64,000 bases of DNA from assembly GCA_902771935.1 (NCBI GenBank), contig CACXYM010000007.1:186001-250000 (forward strand). The letters run 5' to 3'. Source of the stretch: an uncultured Bacteroidales bacterium. Lineage in GTDB: Bacteria > Bacteroidota > Bacteroidia > Bacteroidales > Paludibacteraceae. The position numbers were made by a program, and so were the translations under genes. Below are positions 1-8,673 of this stretch, piece after piece (position 1 is the first letter of the stretch; each line of letters starts with the position of its first letter). A model generated the notes under the pieces. That model saw nothing but the letters and a program-made list of their open reading frames with translations, did no database searches and was not told the DNA's origin.

Positions 1-425
1 CAACGCTCCAATGCCTTAATTCCACATTCTGGCCATTCCTCGCCGTCAATTCCAGTATAATCAAAGCAGCACCAGAATTTGAAATGATCCTTATAAGGCG
101 CATAGGCCTCAACATACTCTTCAAAAGGACGACCAATCCATGAGCAATGCATAACCGCCGTATTCAAGACGCCCACTCTGTCCATTGTCTTTGTCCACTG
201 CGCGATCTCTTCTTCGCTCGACGCATAGTCATGGGCATGCATATCGATGATGTCGAACTTGGCACGCTCCACATGAGTCTTCGGAATGTTGTTAATCACT
301 TCAGGTGCAAAATCTTTCAGCAAAATAGTTGCAGCAGGATTAGCTGCCTCTTGTTCACCCTCCTTTGAAGCAGTGCATCCTGCCAAAAGGGCGATAGAAA
401 TAATAAGAAATACGTGGTTTTTCAT
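1..425 (-). CDS. Lipoprotein amidohydrolase, TIM-barrel type (partial, C-terminus outside window)
   Basis: Only the N-terminal 141 residues are present; the gene runs off the left edge. It starts MKNHVFLIISIALLAGC, a signal peptide with lipobox LAGC, so the mature protein should be a lipoprotein. After a short linker comes DIIDMHAHDYA, whose H-x-H resembles the first metal-binding motif of amidohydrolase-2 family hydrolases, then a segment rich in aromatic residues (SWIGRPFEEY, FKFWCCFDYTG). The substrate cannot be told from this part. It is divergent from the DeoR-family regulator at 678 and shares a promoter-linked palindrome with the agaS operon, so it is probably part of the same sugar regulon (inference). 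Confidence 0.75.
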   Translation of the reverse strand, partial: MKNHVFLIISIALLAGCTASKEGEQEAANPAATILLKDFAPEVINNIPKTHVERAKFDIIDMHAHDYASSEEEIAQWTKTMDRVGVLNTAVMHCSWIGRPFEEYVEAYAPYKDHFKFWCCFDYTGIDGEEWPECGIKALER

Positions 426-445
426 ATAGGTACATTTTTACGAGC

Positions 446-454
446 GCAAAATTA
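446..454 (-). promoter_or_regulatory. Promoter of the amidohydrolase lipoprotein gene
   Basis: Read on the minus strand this is TAATTTTGC, matching the Bacteroidota -7 box TAnnTTTGC. An ATTGTATATA -33 element lies at 469-478, with 20 bp between the two. Confidence 0.75.
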
Positions 455-483
455 CTGCTTTTTTCTTATATATACAATAGATA

Positions 484-507
484 AAAACATGTTTCATAAC
501 ATATTTT
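484..507 (-). promoter_or_regulatory. Candidate activator palindrome, site 1
   Basis: On the sense (minus) strand it reads AAAATATGTT-ATGA-AACATGTTTT. It ends exactly 29 nt before the -7 box. The same palindrome with the same spacing occurs at 12824-12847 and 13195-13218. This is a seen pattern; the binding protein is unknown. Confidence 0.6.
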
Positions 508-563
508 TTAATAATATTTACGTAACAAACTATATTTCAGCATCTTACAACATATTAACGTGC

Positions 564-582
564 TTTCGTAACGTTTCGAAAA
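564..582 (+). promoter_or_regulatory. Candidate DeoR operator, copy 1
   Basis: TTTCGTAACGTTTCGAAAA has two TTTCG half-sites 10 bp apart, with further CGAAA half-sites at 589-593 and 613-617. An identical 19-mer lies on the minus strand at 13098-13116 and a one-mismatch copy at 12938-12956. Direct TTTCG-like repeats are typical of DeoR/AgaR-family operators, and this copy lies just upstream of the deoR-type gene promoter. Confidence 0.6.
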
Positions 583-625
583 AACAATCGAAACATTTTT
601 ATTTGCACGCCTCGAAATTATTTTG

Positions 626-634
626 TACCTTTGC
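626..634 (+). promoter_or_regulatory. Promoter of the DeoR-family regulator
   Basis: TACCTTTGC -7 box with TTTGC at 602-606, 20 bp upstream. Confidence 0.75.
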
Positions 635-677
635 GCCCAAAATCAACAATTTGCAATCATAAATCGATAATAGTACT

Positions 678-1454
678 ATGAATAGTTCATCAGCTAAAGA
701 ACGCCGGGCACTCATCTTGCAGATGCTTGAGCAGAAACCGGAAGTCCAAGTCACCGAAATAAGCCGGGAAACTGGAATATCAGAAGTCACCATCCGAAAG
801 GACTTGACCATCCTGCAAAGCAGACACCTACTCCTCCGAACCCGAGGAGGAGCTATGCGTAAGCCTGTGGAGAACCAAAATCAGGAGAAAGCCATCGACA
901 TCAAGCGGATGTTTAACTTCAAAGAGAAAGAACGCATCGGTGAAGAAGCAGCCAAACTGATTAAAGACGGCGACTATGTCATGTTCGACTCCGGTACAAC
1001 AACTTTGGAAGTAGCACGAAATCTGGATAGATTCCAAAACCTGCATATCATCACAAACGCCATGAATATCGCTACCGAGCTGATGAAATACAAGCGGTTT
1101 GATGTCGTAATGATTGGTGGTAACGTGCGGTCAAATAGCCAATCTACCGTTGGACCACTTGCCTTGTCGGTAATGCGTAATTTCAGTCGTTACAAACTCT
1201 TCCTTGGCGTGGACTCATTCTCCATTGAAGAAGGCATCTCTACCCATAATATGGAGGAGGCGCTACTCAACCAAATGATGATTCAGCAGGCAGACAAAGT
1301 GATAGCCGTTTTTGACTCTTCGAAGTTTAACAAACGTAGTTATGTGCACGTGGCAGATACCAGACAACTCAACTGCATCATCACCGACCGCGCGATACCA
1401 ACCGGCATGACTGCTAAACTCAAATCTCTCGGTGTAGAAGTTCGACTCGTCTAA
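678..1454 (+). CDS. DeoR/AgaR-family sugar-phosphate-responsive transcriptional regulator
   Basis: This 258-residue protein has the normal family length. Residues 1-60 are a DeoR winged helix-turn-helix (RRALILQMLEQKPEVQVTEI followed by ETGISEVTIRKDL), then the usual RGGA hinge. The rest is the DeoR sugar-phosphate sensor domain, with MFDSGTTTLEVA and VMIGGNVR motifs matching the family's phosphosugar pocket. Repressors of this family bind repeats such as TTTCG and release when a phosphosugar binds. Candidate operators occur at its own promoter and in the control region between agaS and the 13352 gene. It is probably the local regulator of amino-sugar use (inference from context). The effector is unknown; a tagatose or galactosamine phosphate would fit the operon. 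Confidence 0.9.
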   Translation: MNSSSAKERRALILQMLEQKPEVQVTEISRETGISEVTIRKDLTILQSRHLLLRTRGGAMRKPVENQNQEKAIDIKRMFNFKEKERIGEEAAKLIKDGDYVMFDSGTTTLEVARNLDRFQNLHIITNAMNIATELMKYKRFDVVMIGGNVRSNSQSTVGPLALSVMRNFSRYKLFLGVDSFSIEEGISTHNMEEALLNQMMIQQADKVIAVFDSSKFNKRSYVHVADTRQLNCIITDRAIPTGMTAKLKSLGVEVRLV

Positions 1455-1473
1455 TATCATCCAAATAATTAAC

Positions 1474-1504
1474 AAAACAGCCCGCATTTCTGCGAGCTGT
1501 TTTT
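1474..1504. terminator. Bidirectional intrinsic terminator
   Basis: AAAACAGCCCGCA - TT - TCTGCGAGCTGTTTT forms a stem with one mismatch, with an A-tract on the left and a T-tract on the right. It can end both the regulator gene (+) and the converging secreted-protein gene (-). Confidence 0.8.
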
Positions 1505-1531
1505 GTTTATATGCGGCTTGCCGCCATCGTT

Positions 1532-4297
1532 TTAGCGGAGCTCTGCACCTTGTGCATTGTACTTAACACCATTCTTCATAATGATGAGTTGTCCATTCTC
1601 AATCATCTTGACTGCTTTCTCGCTAACAACAGCGTTGTTAATAGCGGTAGATGAAGACTTCTCGATTGCGGTTACAATAAGTTCTGGAGTCGTTCCATTA
1701 TAAAGAATATAAATACCCTCTACATCATAGTTACCGTCTTCTGTCGGTTTCAATGCACCGGTAGCACCGTACAGTTGAACATCCTCGAAGATATAATATT
1801 TGCCTTCATTAGCCTTAGCTGCTACATTTTTGTATGATATGTAACGGTTAACGTTTTCAGTTGTCGGTTTCTCTGCCAATAATGTAGGAGTTGGAGCTAC
1901 ACCATCTGTTGCTTCAACAGCATTAGTCGGGATAATCTCATCTTGATTCTTATAGCTCGTATATGTAGCTTTTTGACCAGACAGCACCTTACCTGCAGTC
2001 AACGTACCATCATAATACGTTTTGTTCTTATCATACATTACAAGTGCTACACCTTCCTCATCAATAACGTAGGTATTGCTACCTGAAGCAAAGATAACTG
2101 TGAGATCTTTAAGAGTAACCTCCGTTGTCGGCTTATCTGTAAGGAATTGAGTCAACGAAATTGCCGGAACATATTTTACGAAGAGTACATTCTGGATGAA
2201 GCAAGTTCCTGCCAGTTTATCGCAGTCATAGAAACCAATCTGCTCGCAATCAGTCTTCGTATTGCCCTTGATATTCAGAACGATGTGGTTCCATTGACCT
2301 GCAACGAGGTTATAAGTAGGAACAGGATCTGGAGTTACGCCAACTACAGAAGGAGTAAGAACACCTGCTACAGTTGCATAAACATCCATCTCGAGTGCAT
2401 CATAACCGGTGATGTCTTGTTTACCAAATGCTAAACCAAAGCAGCTACTTCCTGTAGTATTCGGCTCAAGGCAAAGTGCCTTGCTGGTAGCGGTCAGACT
2501 ACCAAGAGTAACAGCCGGCATAGCCCACCAATCCTGAATTTTGTAAATAGTATCGGTATAAGCATCTGTCTGGATACCCAGCACTTTGTCAGCAGCATAT
2601 GTTGGAGCAGCTGCTGGAGCTGGAGCAGCCAACGTCTTCGCTGTAACAGTAATAGGATCGGTAGCATTACCTGTAGCATCTTTCGCAACAACTTTGAAAG
2701 TATAGTCGGTATTCGGAAGGAGATCATTTACTACAATGTTTGCATCAGCTCCGCTTGCAGCAGAACCGGTAGCAACGGTAAGTTCACCATTGATAACATC
2801 GTACGAAACCGCACCGGAATCGTCATTTGCATTAGCTTTAATCGTCACACTAAAGTATGAATTTCCGGCAAGAACAGCAGTGAAATCTGTTGGTTTGGTT
2901 GGGTCAACATACGGAGTAGTGCGATAGAAGTATACGTTATCAATGCTCAAATCAGTCAGAGCGCTATATTCTGTGAACTGATTTTGGAAGATGTCAGCCA
3001 GATTCAGTGTCGGTGCAACTGCCAAGAGGTCAGTTAAAGGAATATCAATCGAGTTCCACTTGCCGGCCTCAACAGTAATCGCTACAGAAGCAACCACGGG
3101 ACCCGGTGAAGTCGGACCCATTTTCAAAGTGGTATTTGCAGATGGCCAAATATCTACGTGGATATACTCCATTATAGTTACAGGGATATTACCAAACTGC
3201 CAGCCAATCATACCGGTCATACGACCATTGTAGTGGAGGTATTTATTTTCACTTATTGTTTCCTCTGTCAAAGTTGGGTTATCCCACCAATCTTCATTGT
3301 AGCTATTGAGCGATTTCGGAGCGAAAGTATAGGAGTCAGAATACAGACTTACAACTTGGTCAGCAGGCCGTGTAGGAACAGGAGCCGCCTCGGTCGGAAC
3401 AGCAGAGATTGCAGGAGCGGCAGCAGCAATTATAATCTTGTTGAGCACAGCCTCTGACCATTGTATAGCATTGGTGAGTTTTACAACATATTTGCCAGCA
3501 GCTGGTACAGTGATAGCACCGAGTTCTTTTTCACCTGTGTCATATTTCGTACTACCTTCATTTATAGCAGCAATTTCTGTCGTGCCATCTTCTGAGAGAA
3601 GAGCTACGCCATAATTGTGACCGTTAGATGCGGTAATGTCAATAGAAACATTGTAATCGCCTGCAGCTGCAAAGCTTACATTCCATGTGGCATATTCGGT
3701 ATTAGCCGTGCTCGGAGTGAAAGCGATAGCGTTATTCGTCACCGAAGCTCCGCTGGACAATAATGCATAAGCGGGGAGCAATTCACCTGGCAAATCAACA
3801 TTAACACCTTGATAGTCAGCATCAACGATAATATCTTTGAGCTTCATCGCCGACCATGCAGTAGCAGCGTGTGCACGCAGCTTGTAATTGCCAGCCGTCA
3901 AATCACTCATGTCTATGGAACCAATTGCAAAACGACCCTTCTGACCGGATGAACCTTTGTAACGAAGTGATTTAAGCGTATCACCTGCCTGGTTGAGTAG
4001 ATAAACCTGTACGCGCCAACTGTTCGTGTTATAAACATCCACAGCAAGATTGTACTTAAGCGGTTGAATTGTTACATCCCACTCTGCATAAAGGAGAGTG
4101 TCGTTAGCACTGTCATGGGCGCCCATATCAAAGTACGTTCCGGCATACTCTTCTCCATCAGGAATTACAAAGTCCGGCATGCCCTCGGAACGGAAACTTA
4201 CATTGGTGACATCCAATGTATCTGGCAGGACAACAGGAGCTGCCATCACGCCTGCTGCAAATAAAAATGCAGCGCATAAAGAAAGAATCTTTCTCAT
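1532..4297 (-). CDS. Large secreted multidomain protein with carbohydrate-binding-like modules and C-terminal sorting-like tail
   Basis: 921 residues. MRKILSLCAAFLFAAGVMA is a signal peptide. Residues about 20-150 and 155-290 are two related beta-sandwich modules with a recurring pattern (ATWNVSFAAAGDYNVSIDI, then AGKYVVKLTNAIQWSEAVL), homologous to modules in the 13352 protein. Then come a galactose-binding-like module, a fibronectin type III segment (PNTDYTFKVVAKDATGN), a second galactose-binding-like module, and a bacterial OB-fold-like region near 720-880. The last 25 residues (KMIENGQLIIMKNGVKYNA) match the tails of three other secreted proteins here. No catalytic domain is recognised. 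It is likely cell-surface or secreted, binding glycan or protein. It has its own promoter at 4368-4376, although it follows the sugar operon. Confidence 0.85.
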   Translation of the reverse strand: MRKILSLCAAFLFAAGVMAAPVVLPDTLDVTNVSFRSEGMPDFVIPDGEEYAGTYFDMGAHDSANDTLLYAEWDVTIQPLKYNLAVDVYNTNSWRVQVYLLNQAGDTLKSLRYKGSSGQKGRFAIGSIDMSDLTAGNYKLRAHAATAWSAMKLKDIIVDADYQGVNVDLPGELLPAYALLSSGASVTNNAIAFTPSTANTEYATWNVSFAAAGDYNVSIDITASNGHNYGVALLSEDGTTEIAAINEGSTKYDTGEKELGAITVPAAGKYVVKLTNAIQWSEAVLNKIIIAAAAPAISAVPTEAAPVPTRPADQVVSLYSDSYTFAPKSLNSYNEDWWDNPTLTEETISENKYLHYNGRMTGMIGWQFGNIPVTIMEYIHVDIWPSANTTLKMGPTSPGPVVASVAITVEAGKWNSIDIPLTDLLAVAPTLNLADIFQNQFTEYSALTDLSIDNVYFYRTTPYVDPTKPTDFTAVLAGNSYFSVTIKANANDDSGAVSYDVINGELTVATGSAASGADANIVVNDLLPNTDYTFKVVAKDATGNATDPITVTAKTLAAPAPAAAPTYAADKVLGIQTDAYTDTIYKIQDWWAMPAVTLGSLTATSKALCLEPNTTGSSCFGLAFGKQDITGYDALEMDVYATVAGVLTPSVVGVTPDPVPTYNLVAGQWNHIVLNIKGNTKTDCEQIGFYDCDKLAGTCFIQNVLFVKYVPAISLTQFLTDKPTTEVTLKDLTVIFASGSNTYVIDEEGVALVMYDKNKTYYDGTLTAGKVLSGQKATYTSYKNQDEIIPTNAVEATDGVAPTPTLLAEKPTTENVNRYISYKNVAAKANEGKYYIFEDVQLYGATGALKPTEDGNYDVEGIYILYNGTTPELIVTAIEKSSSTAINNAVVSEKAVKMIENGQLIIMKNGVKYNAQGAELR

Positions 4298-4367
4298 AAA
4301 TAATAGATTTTAGTTAATTAATTTATTTATCAATAACTCTTACAAGTTATTTTGTTTCAATTTGACC

Positions 4368-4376
4368 GCAAAGTTA
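4368..4376 (-). promoter_or_regulatory. Promoter of the 4297-1532 secreted protein gene
   Basis: Minus strand TAACTTTGC with TTTGCATATA at 4391-4400, 20 bp spacing. It separates this gene from the upstream metallophosphoesterase. Confidence 0.75.
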
Positions 4377-4421
4377 ATACATATTTTTTATATATGCAAA
4401 TTTTTTTCGCAAATTTATGCG

Positions 4422-7400
4422 TTATTGGGCAATTTTCTGCCCAATAACGTTATAAATACGACCATCTTTCACAATATACAGCTGTCCATTGCAAATGAAC
4501 TTGCCATTATTGGCAATGGTGTTGGCATCTTTAATATTCTCAATGTTCTGCGTACTGTCATGACGACTGTTCTTCACGCGAATCGTGTTGAATACCTTCG
4601 GATTGTCATTCTCGTCCAGATAGTAGGTAACAATCTCAATATAATCTTTTGTTACATTGAAGCGGCTGTACGACGGACTGCCCGGCTGACCGAACTTTGA
4701 GGTGAACAAATCAAACAGATCCTTCACATTGTGGTGTTGGTAGTCGAATAATATCGCCGGATCGGTTGTGTACTCTTCCTCCATCCTTGCACGGCTGTAC
4801 GGCTCATAGCGTTTGCGTCCACAGGTTGCACCAATGAAATACAATGTACCATCATCGGTGGTAAACGTACCTCCTTCCAAACCGGTTTTATTCTCACTGC
4901 GCTCCCATTTGCCGGTAGCTTCAGGAGCAACACGTACGGTATCCTTAATTGAACCGGGAACGACCTTACGCGTATCCGAATCAACCGGACCAATTACCTC
5001 GTAGCAGTGATCGTGACCTTGAATAGCCAAATCAATACCGCACTCTTTCATAATCGGAAGCATGCAGGCGCGGATCAACGAGCACTCGTCATCAGTATGG
5101 TGACCGGCACCGGAGAATACGTTTTTGTGAGACAGCGTCACACGGTATTTAGCATCCGGATACTTATCAATCTGTTCATTGAACCAGTTCTTCAAATCGT
5201 GCGTGAAGTACGGAGAAGTCATACCTTCTTCTGTTGCACCAGATGCTCTCCACCAGTCTTGCATCGAGAAGACAAGGAACAACACATCACCATATTGGAA
5301 GCTATAAGTAATACCTTTGAACTGCGGCTTCGTCTCGGCTGCATCAGCAAAGCCCCAATCGGTATTGAAATGGAAGTCGTAGTTCAGCAATTTACTATCA
5401 TCGTGGTTACCGTCTGTTGGTACTACTGTCATCGCATTCAGCATCGGACGCATAGAACCTTCAAACCAACGCTCCCACTGCCACTCAGAGTTGGTGTCGC
5501 CACCGGTATCTACGAAGTCACCCGGGAACAAGCAGAACTTAACATCCTTCTCGTTCTTCGCTACAGCCTTTGCACAACGGTTAGCCTGCTCGATATATTC
5601 AGCATCCTGAATGTGACTATCCGTCATATATACGAATGAGAAATTGCCTTGGTTCTCATCCTTGGTCACAAACTGACCAATCTCACTCCAGTAATCGCCA
5701 TAACCGACACGCCAGCTATAAGTCTTACCCGGTTGCAAATTCGTAGCCTGTGCCTTATGACTCACGTAGTCGAAATACGTGTCACGCGGCAGACCTGCTG
5801 CTGTACAGATATCGTACTTCGGACTCTCACTCGCTTGAATAGGAGTGTAGTGGAGGTGAGCATTCGTAGTCTGTGCATCCACTTCAATAACGTCTGCACC
5901 GGCAAAATCTGCTGCCGTGGCATTAGCCTTCGCTACCAATTGAACCTTACCATTCGTGATACCGCCATTCGTGAACCAGCAGAAGCCCATATGGGTAGCC
6001 GGATCACCATAGATCGTAGCAATCTGGTTGTAAGGCATCTGTTTGGGTTGCAACTCATCGATCATCATCTGCATCGTATCCAGATAGAAGGCAATCTTCG
6101 GCAACAGTTCTGCGTTATCCGGATCCAGACTATCTATCTTAGCCGAAGTCTTCGGAACGAGGAAACGGATATAACTCGGAATCGTATAATCTTCCATCTT
6201 GTATTTTGCCTCAGCATCCAACACTTCCTGCGGATATTTTACAGGAGGTTTCTCCTTAATAATCACTGTCGCATCAGCAGTATATCCACCATCTTGCGTT
6301 TTAACATGTGCATAAGTCGTTCCGGGAGTTACACCGGTTATCTTACCGTTCTTAATCGTTGCGATGGACTCATTATCTATAGACCAGGTCACACGCTTGT
6401 TATTCGCATTCGCCGGCTCAACTTGCGCAACCAAAGTGCCCGTCTTGCCTTCGATAATCTCAATAGAAGCCGGAATGATACTTACACCGGTAACGGAAAT
6501 CACTATAGCATCCGGATCATACTCATAAGCTCCCAAATCCACACCTGTTCCTTTTGGACGCGTAACGCCCAAAATATCCGTTGCCGGAGCTTGCGTTGCG
6601 TCACCATTATCAAGCAACTGAGTCGAAGCATCCGTCAACGAGAAATCCGCTTCCTGAACAGCCATTTTCTCTATATCCGTCTTTGCCAATCCGGCAAATC
6701 CTGTCGGATTACGGAAGTTCGGTCCGTCAACTGCTGCGTTATCTGTTGACAAACCAAGTGTAATTCCTGAACCTGCGTCCGCCTTGCTATTAGTACAATT
6801 ACCACTTGCAACATAGTTCACATTCGGCGCATTCGGTGCTGTGTTGCCCCAGAACACACTGTTTACTACTTTACCTTCTACACGGCAGCCGGCATAACGA
6901 GCGTCCACGCCTGTGTTATTACAAACGGTGCAGTTGATAAATGTTCCTGTTCCGTACAAACAGCCGTTCTTGGAAGAATGGTTGTTGTAAATCACGCAGT
7001 TACGAATGATAGTACCTGGTTTTGAGGCAATCATCACATCACCGGTGCAGCCACGGATAATACAATTCTCTACGATTGCATTTTGTTCCTTACTCTCAAA
7101 ACTGATAGCAGCAGCTTGATCGCCTAATGTATTAGAACAGCCCTCGAAAAGACAGTTGCTAATAATTGTTTGCGCATTAGTAGTCGGGTCAACGAAGATA
7201 CCACCTGCCTTTGAACCACTCGTGTTGTTGCGTAAAATACAATTGTTCACCGTCATGTTACCACGAATATACATCGCAGCACCACCCCACTCGCTGTGGT
7301 TCGCATTCTGAAATACCAAGCCGTCAACAACAATGCGGGCTGCAGGATCATTATCGTACTTAATGAGTAGGTACTTTATTCCCGTGCCATCTAAAATAGA

Positions 7401-7682
7401 CTCATAGATTTCCGGATCACGAAGACCTGTCTCAGCGTTGTAACCACCAATATAGGTACAACCACTTTGGGCAGAAATAGCCTCGTTGTACACACCTTCA
7501 GCGATAAACATTGTGTCACCGGCGCCTACACTCCAAATACATGAAGCAATCGTCGCTCTGGCATTTTCCCATGAACTACCGCTGTTCGCATCATCTCCGG
7601 TCAGTGATGAGATGTACTTGTTACTTGCTGACGCGCACAGCACCGCTGCGCTCAACGTCAATAAGAAAAATAGTTTTTTCAT
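4422..7682 (-). CDS. Secreted metallophosphoesterase with beta-helix, Ig-like and phosphatase N-domains
   Basis: The start is set at 7682 (MKKLFFLLTLSAAVLCASAS, a signal peptide), giving 1086 residues; an upstream in-frame ATG at 7730 lacks a signal peptide and overlaps the kinase gene. The order of domains is a right-handed beta-helix with Asn-rich coils (about 30-360; ENCIIRGC, RNCVIYNN, INCTVCNN), a Big_2 Ig-like domain (TGVSIIPASIEIIEGKTGTL), a purple-acid-phosphatase-like N domain (LQPGKTYSWRVGYG), and a calcineurin-like catalytic domain. All metal motifs are present: YMTDSHI, FPGDFVD, DGNHDD, LSHKN and QGHDH. The tail FICNGQLYIVKDGRIYNVIG matches the other sorting-like tails. The substrate is unknown. 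No separate promoter is seen, so it is probably the last gene of the agaS operon. Confidence 0.85.
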   Translation of the reverse strand: MKKLFFLLTLSAAVLCASASNKYISSLTGDDANSGSSWENARATIASCIWSVGAGDTMFIAEGVYNEAISAQSGCTYIGGYNAETGLRDPEIYESILDGTGIKYLLIKYDNDPAARIVVDGLVFQNANHSEWGGAAMYIRGNMTVNNCILRNNTSGSKAGGIFVDPTTNAQTIISNCLFEGCSNTLGDQAAAISFESKEQNAIVENCIIRGCTGDVMIASKPGTIIRNCVIYNNHSSKNGCLYGTGTFINCTVCNNTGVDARYAGCRVEGKVVNSVFWGNTAPNAPNVNYVASGNCTNSKADAGSGITLGLSTDNAAVDGPNFRNPTGFAGLAKTDIEKMAVQEADFSLTDASTQLLDNGDATQAPATDILGVTRPKGTGVDLGAYEYDPDAIVISVTGVSIIPASIEIIEGKTGTLVAQVEPANANNKRVTWSIDNESIATIKNGKITGVTPGTTYAHVKTQDGGYTADATVIIKEKPPVKYPQEVLDAEAKYKMEDYTIPSYIRFLVPKTSAKIDSLDPDNAELLPKIAFYLDTMQMMIDELQPKQMPYNQIATIYGDPATHMGFCWFTNGGITNGKVQLVAKANATAADFAGADVIEVDAQTTNAHLHYTPIQASESPKYDICTAAGLPRDTYFDYVSHKAQATNLQPGKTYSWRVGYGDYWSEIGQFVTKDENQGNFSFVYMTDSHIQDAEYIEQANRCAKAVAKNEKDVKFCLFPGDFVDTGGDTNSEWQWERWFEGSMRPMLNAMTVVPTDGNHDDSKLLNYDFHFNTDWGFADAAETKPQFKGITYSFQYGDVLFLVFSMQDWWRASGATEEGMTSPYFTHDLKNWFNEQIDKYPDAKYRVTLSHKNVFSGAGHHTDDECSLIRACMLPIMKECGIDLAIQGHDHCYEVIGPVDSDTRKVVPGSIKDTVRVAPEATGKWERSENKTGLEGGTFTTDDGTLYFIGATCGRKRYEPYSRARMEEEYTTDPAILFDYQHHNVKDLFDLFTSKFGQPGSPSYSRFNVTKDYIEIVTYYLDENDNPKVFNTIRVKNSRHDSTQNIENIKDANTIANNGKFICNGQLYIVKDGRIYNVIGQKIAQ

Positions 7683-7716
7683 GTTGTAAATATTTTGGGT
7701 TAATAAATCTGGTGTT

Positions 7717-8661
7717 TTAGCTCCATCCAAATCTTTCGCGTCCGATGCGCTCTACATCTTCACGGCTCGTAAATGCCGTCGTACCACCGGCTGCCGTTGT
7801 GTTCACAGCACCTGTCATATTGCCGTACTCCTGACATTTATCCAGAGAATCGCCTGCTGCCAAACGAGTGATAAATCCACTGTTGAAGCTGTCGCCCGCG
7901 CCAATACAATCGACTACATGTTCATTCAGCAAAGCTTTCTGCATACGATCAGGTTGACCTTTGCGCATCAAGATACTTCCTTTGCTGCCGCACTTAATCA
8001 CCGCTGCATTCGCATACGGACGAATCTTCTCAAGCGCTTCTTCAAGCGTTTCGCTCTTTGTCAAGAACTTAAGCTCCGTCTCATTCGGCATAAACACTGT
8101 CAGCATCGGCAACACAGCTTGGTAATCCAAATCCCACGTCTCGGTCGGATCCCATTGGCTGTCGAGCGAAACAGTAACACCATTCTCCTTACACAGCTCC
8201 AGAATCTTCATCAAGTCGCGCTTCACACCGCTTTGCATGTAGATGGAAGAGATATGAATATGCTTTGCCTCCTTAAAGACTTCTGGATTAATATCTGCAA
8301 AACCCATATAATCCATCGCGCCCTGATACGTCAGGTTGGCACGATCTTCGTCGTAACTCATACAGATCGTAGCACCGGTAGCGTACTTATCCTGACGAAT
8401 CAGATACCGTGTATCTACGCCTTTTGCTTTCAGGCTGCTCTCTACTAAATCACCGAAACTATCGTTGCCAATCATACCGCAGAATGCGACTTTCGCGCCT
8501 AATGCAGCGGCATTCGCAGCAAAAATAGCCGTCGAACTGCCTAATGTCAACGTCATCTGCTTGGCAAATTTCTCTTTACCTACTTCCGGTTCGCCTTCAA
8601 TCTGATTCAGAATCAAATCAACATTCAGCTCACCTAATGCGATAATGTCAAACTTTTTCAT
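7717..8661 (-). CDS. PfkB-family carbohydrate kinase (candidate tagatose-6-phosphate or related kinase)
   Basis: 314 residues, ribokinase/PfkB fold. The N-terminus IIALGELNVDLIL, the early glycine motif and the C-terminal signature DCIGAGDSFNSGF, with the catalytic Asp in GAGD, are all intact. The kinase would transfer phosphate from ATP to a sugar or sugar phosphate. Next to agaS and a kbaZ-like gene, the likely substrate is tagatose 6-phosphate, giving the 1,6-bisphosphate for aldol cleavage; fructose or a nucleoside-like substrate cannot be excluded from sequence. It lies 12 bp downstream of the esterase gene in the same operon. Confidence 0.85.
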   Translation of the reverse strand: MKKFDIIALGELNVDLILNQIEGEPEVGKEKFAKQMTLTLGSSTAIFAANAAALGAKVAFCGMIGNDSFGDLVESSLKAKGVDTRYLIRQDKYATGATICMSYDEDRANLTYQGAMDYMGFADINPEVFKEAKHIHISSIYMQSGVKRDLMKILELCKENGVTVSLDSQWDPTETWDLDYQAVLPMLTVFMPNETELKFLTKSETLEEALEKIRPYANAAVIKCGSKGSILMRKGQPDRMQKALLNEHVVDCIGAGDSFNSGFITRLAAGDSLDKCQEYGNMTGAVNTTAAGGTTAFTSREDVERIGRERFGWS

Positions 8662-8673
8662 GGTATTAAAACA

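Noticed and set aside
5649..6749. Long plus-strand ORF opposite the metallophosphoesterase gene (366 codons), and similar ones at 10144-11244 and 11323-12426
   Set aside because: They lie antisense to well-supported genes, have no signal peptide, family motif or promoter, and have the biased composition expected of a reverse-strand shadow.
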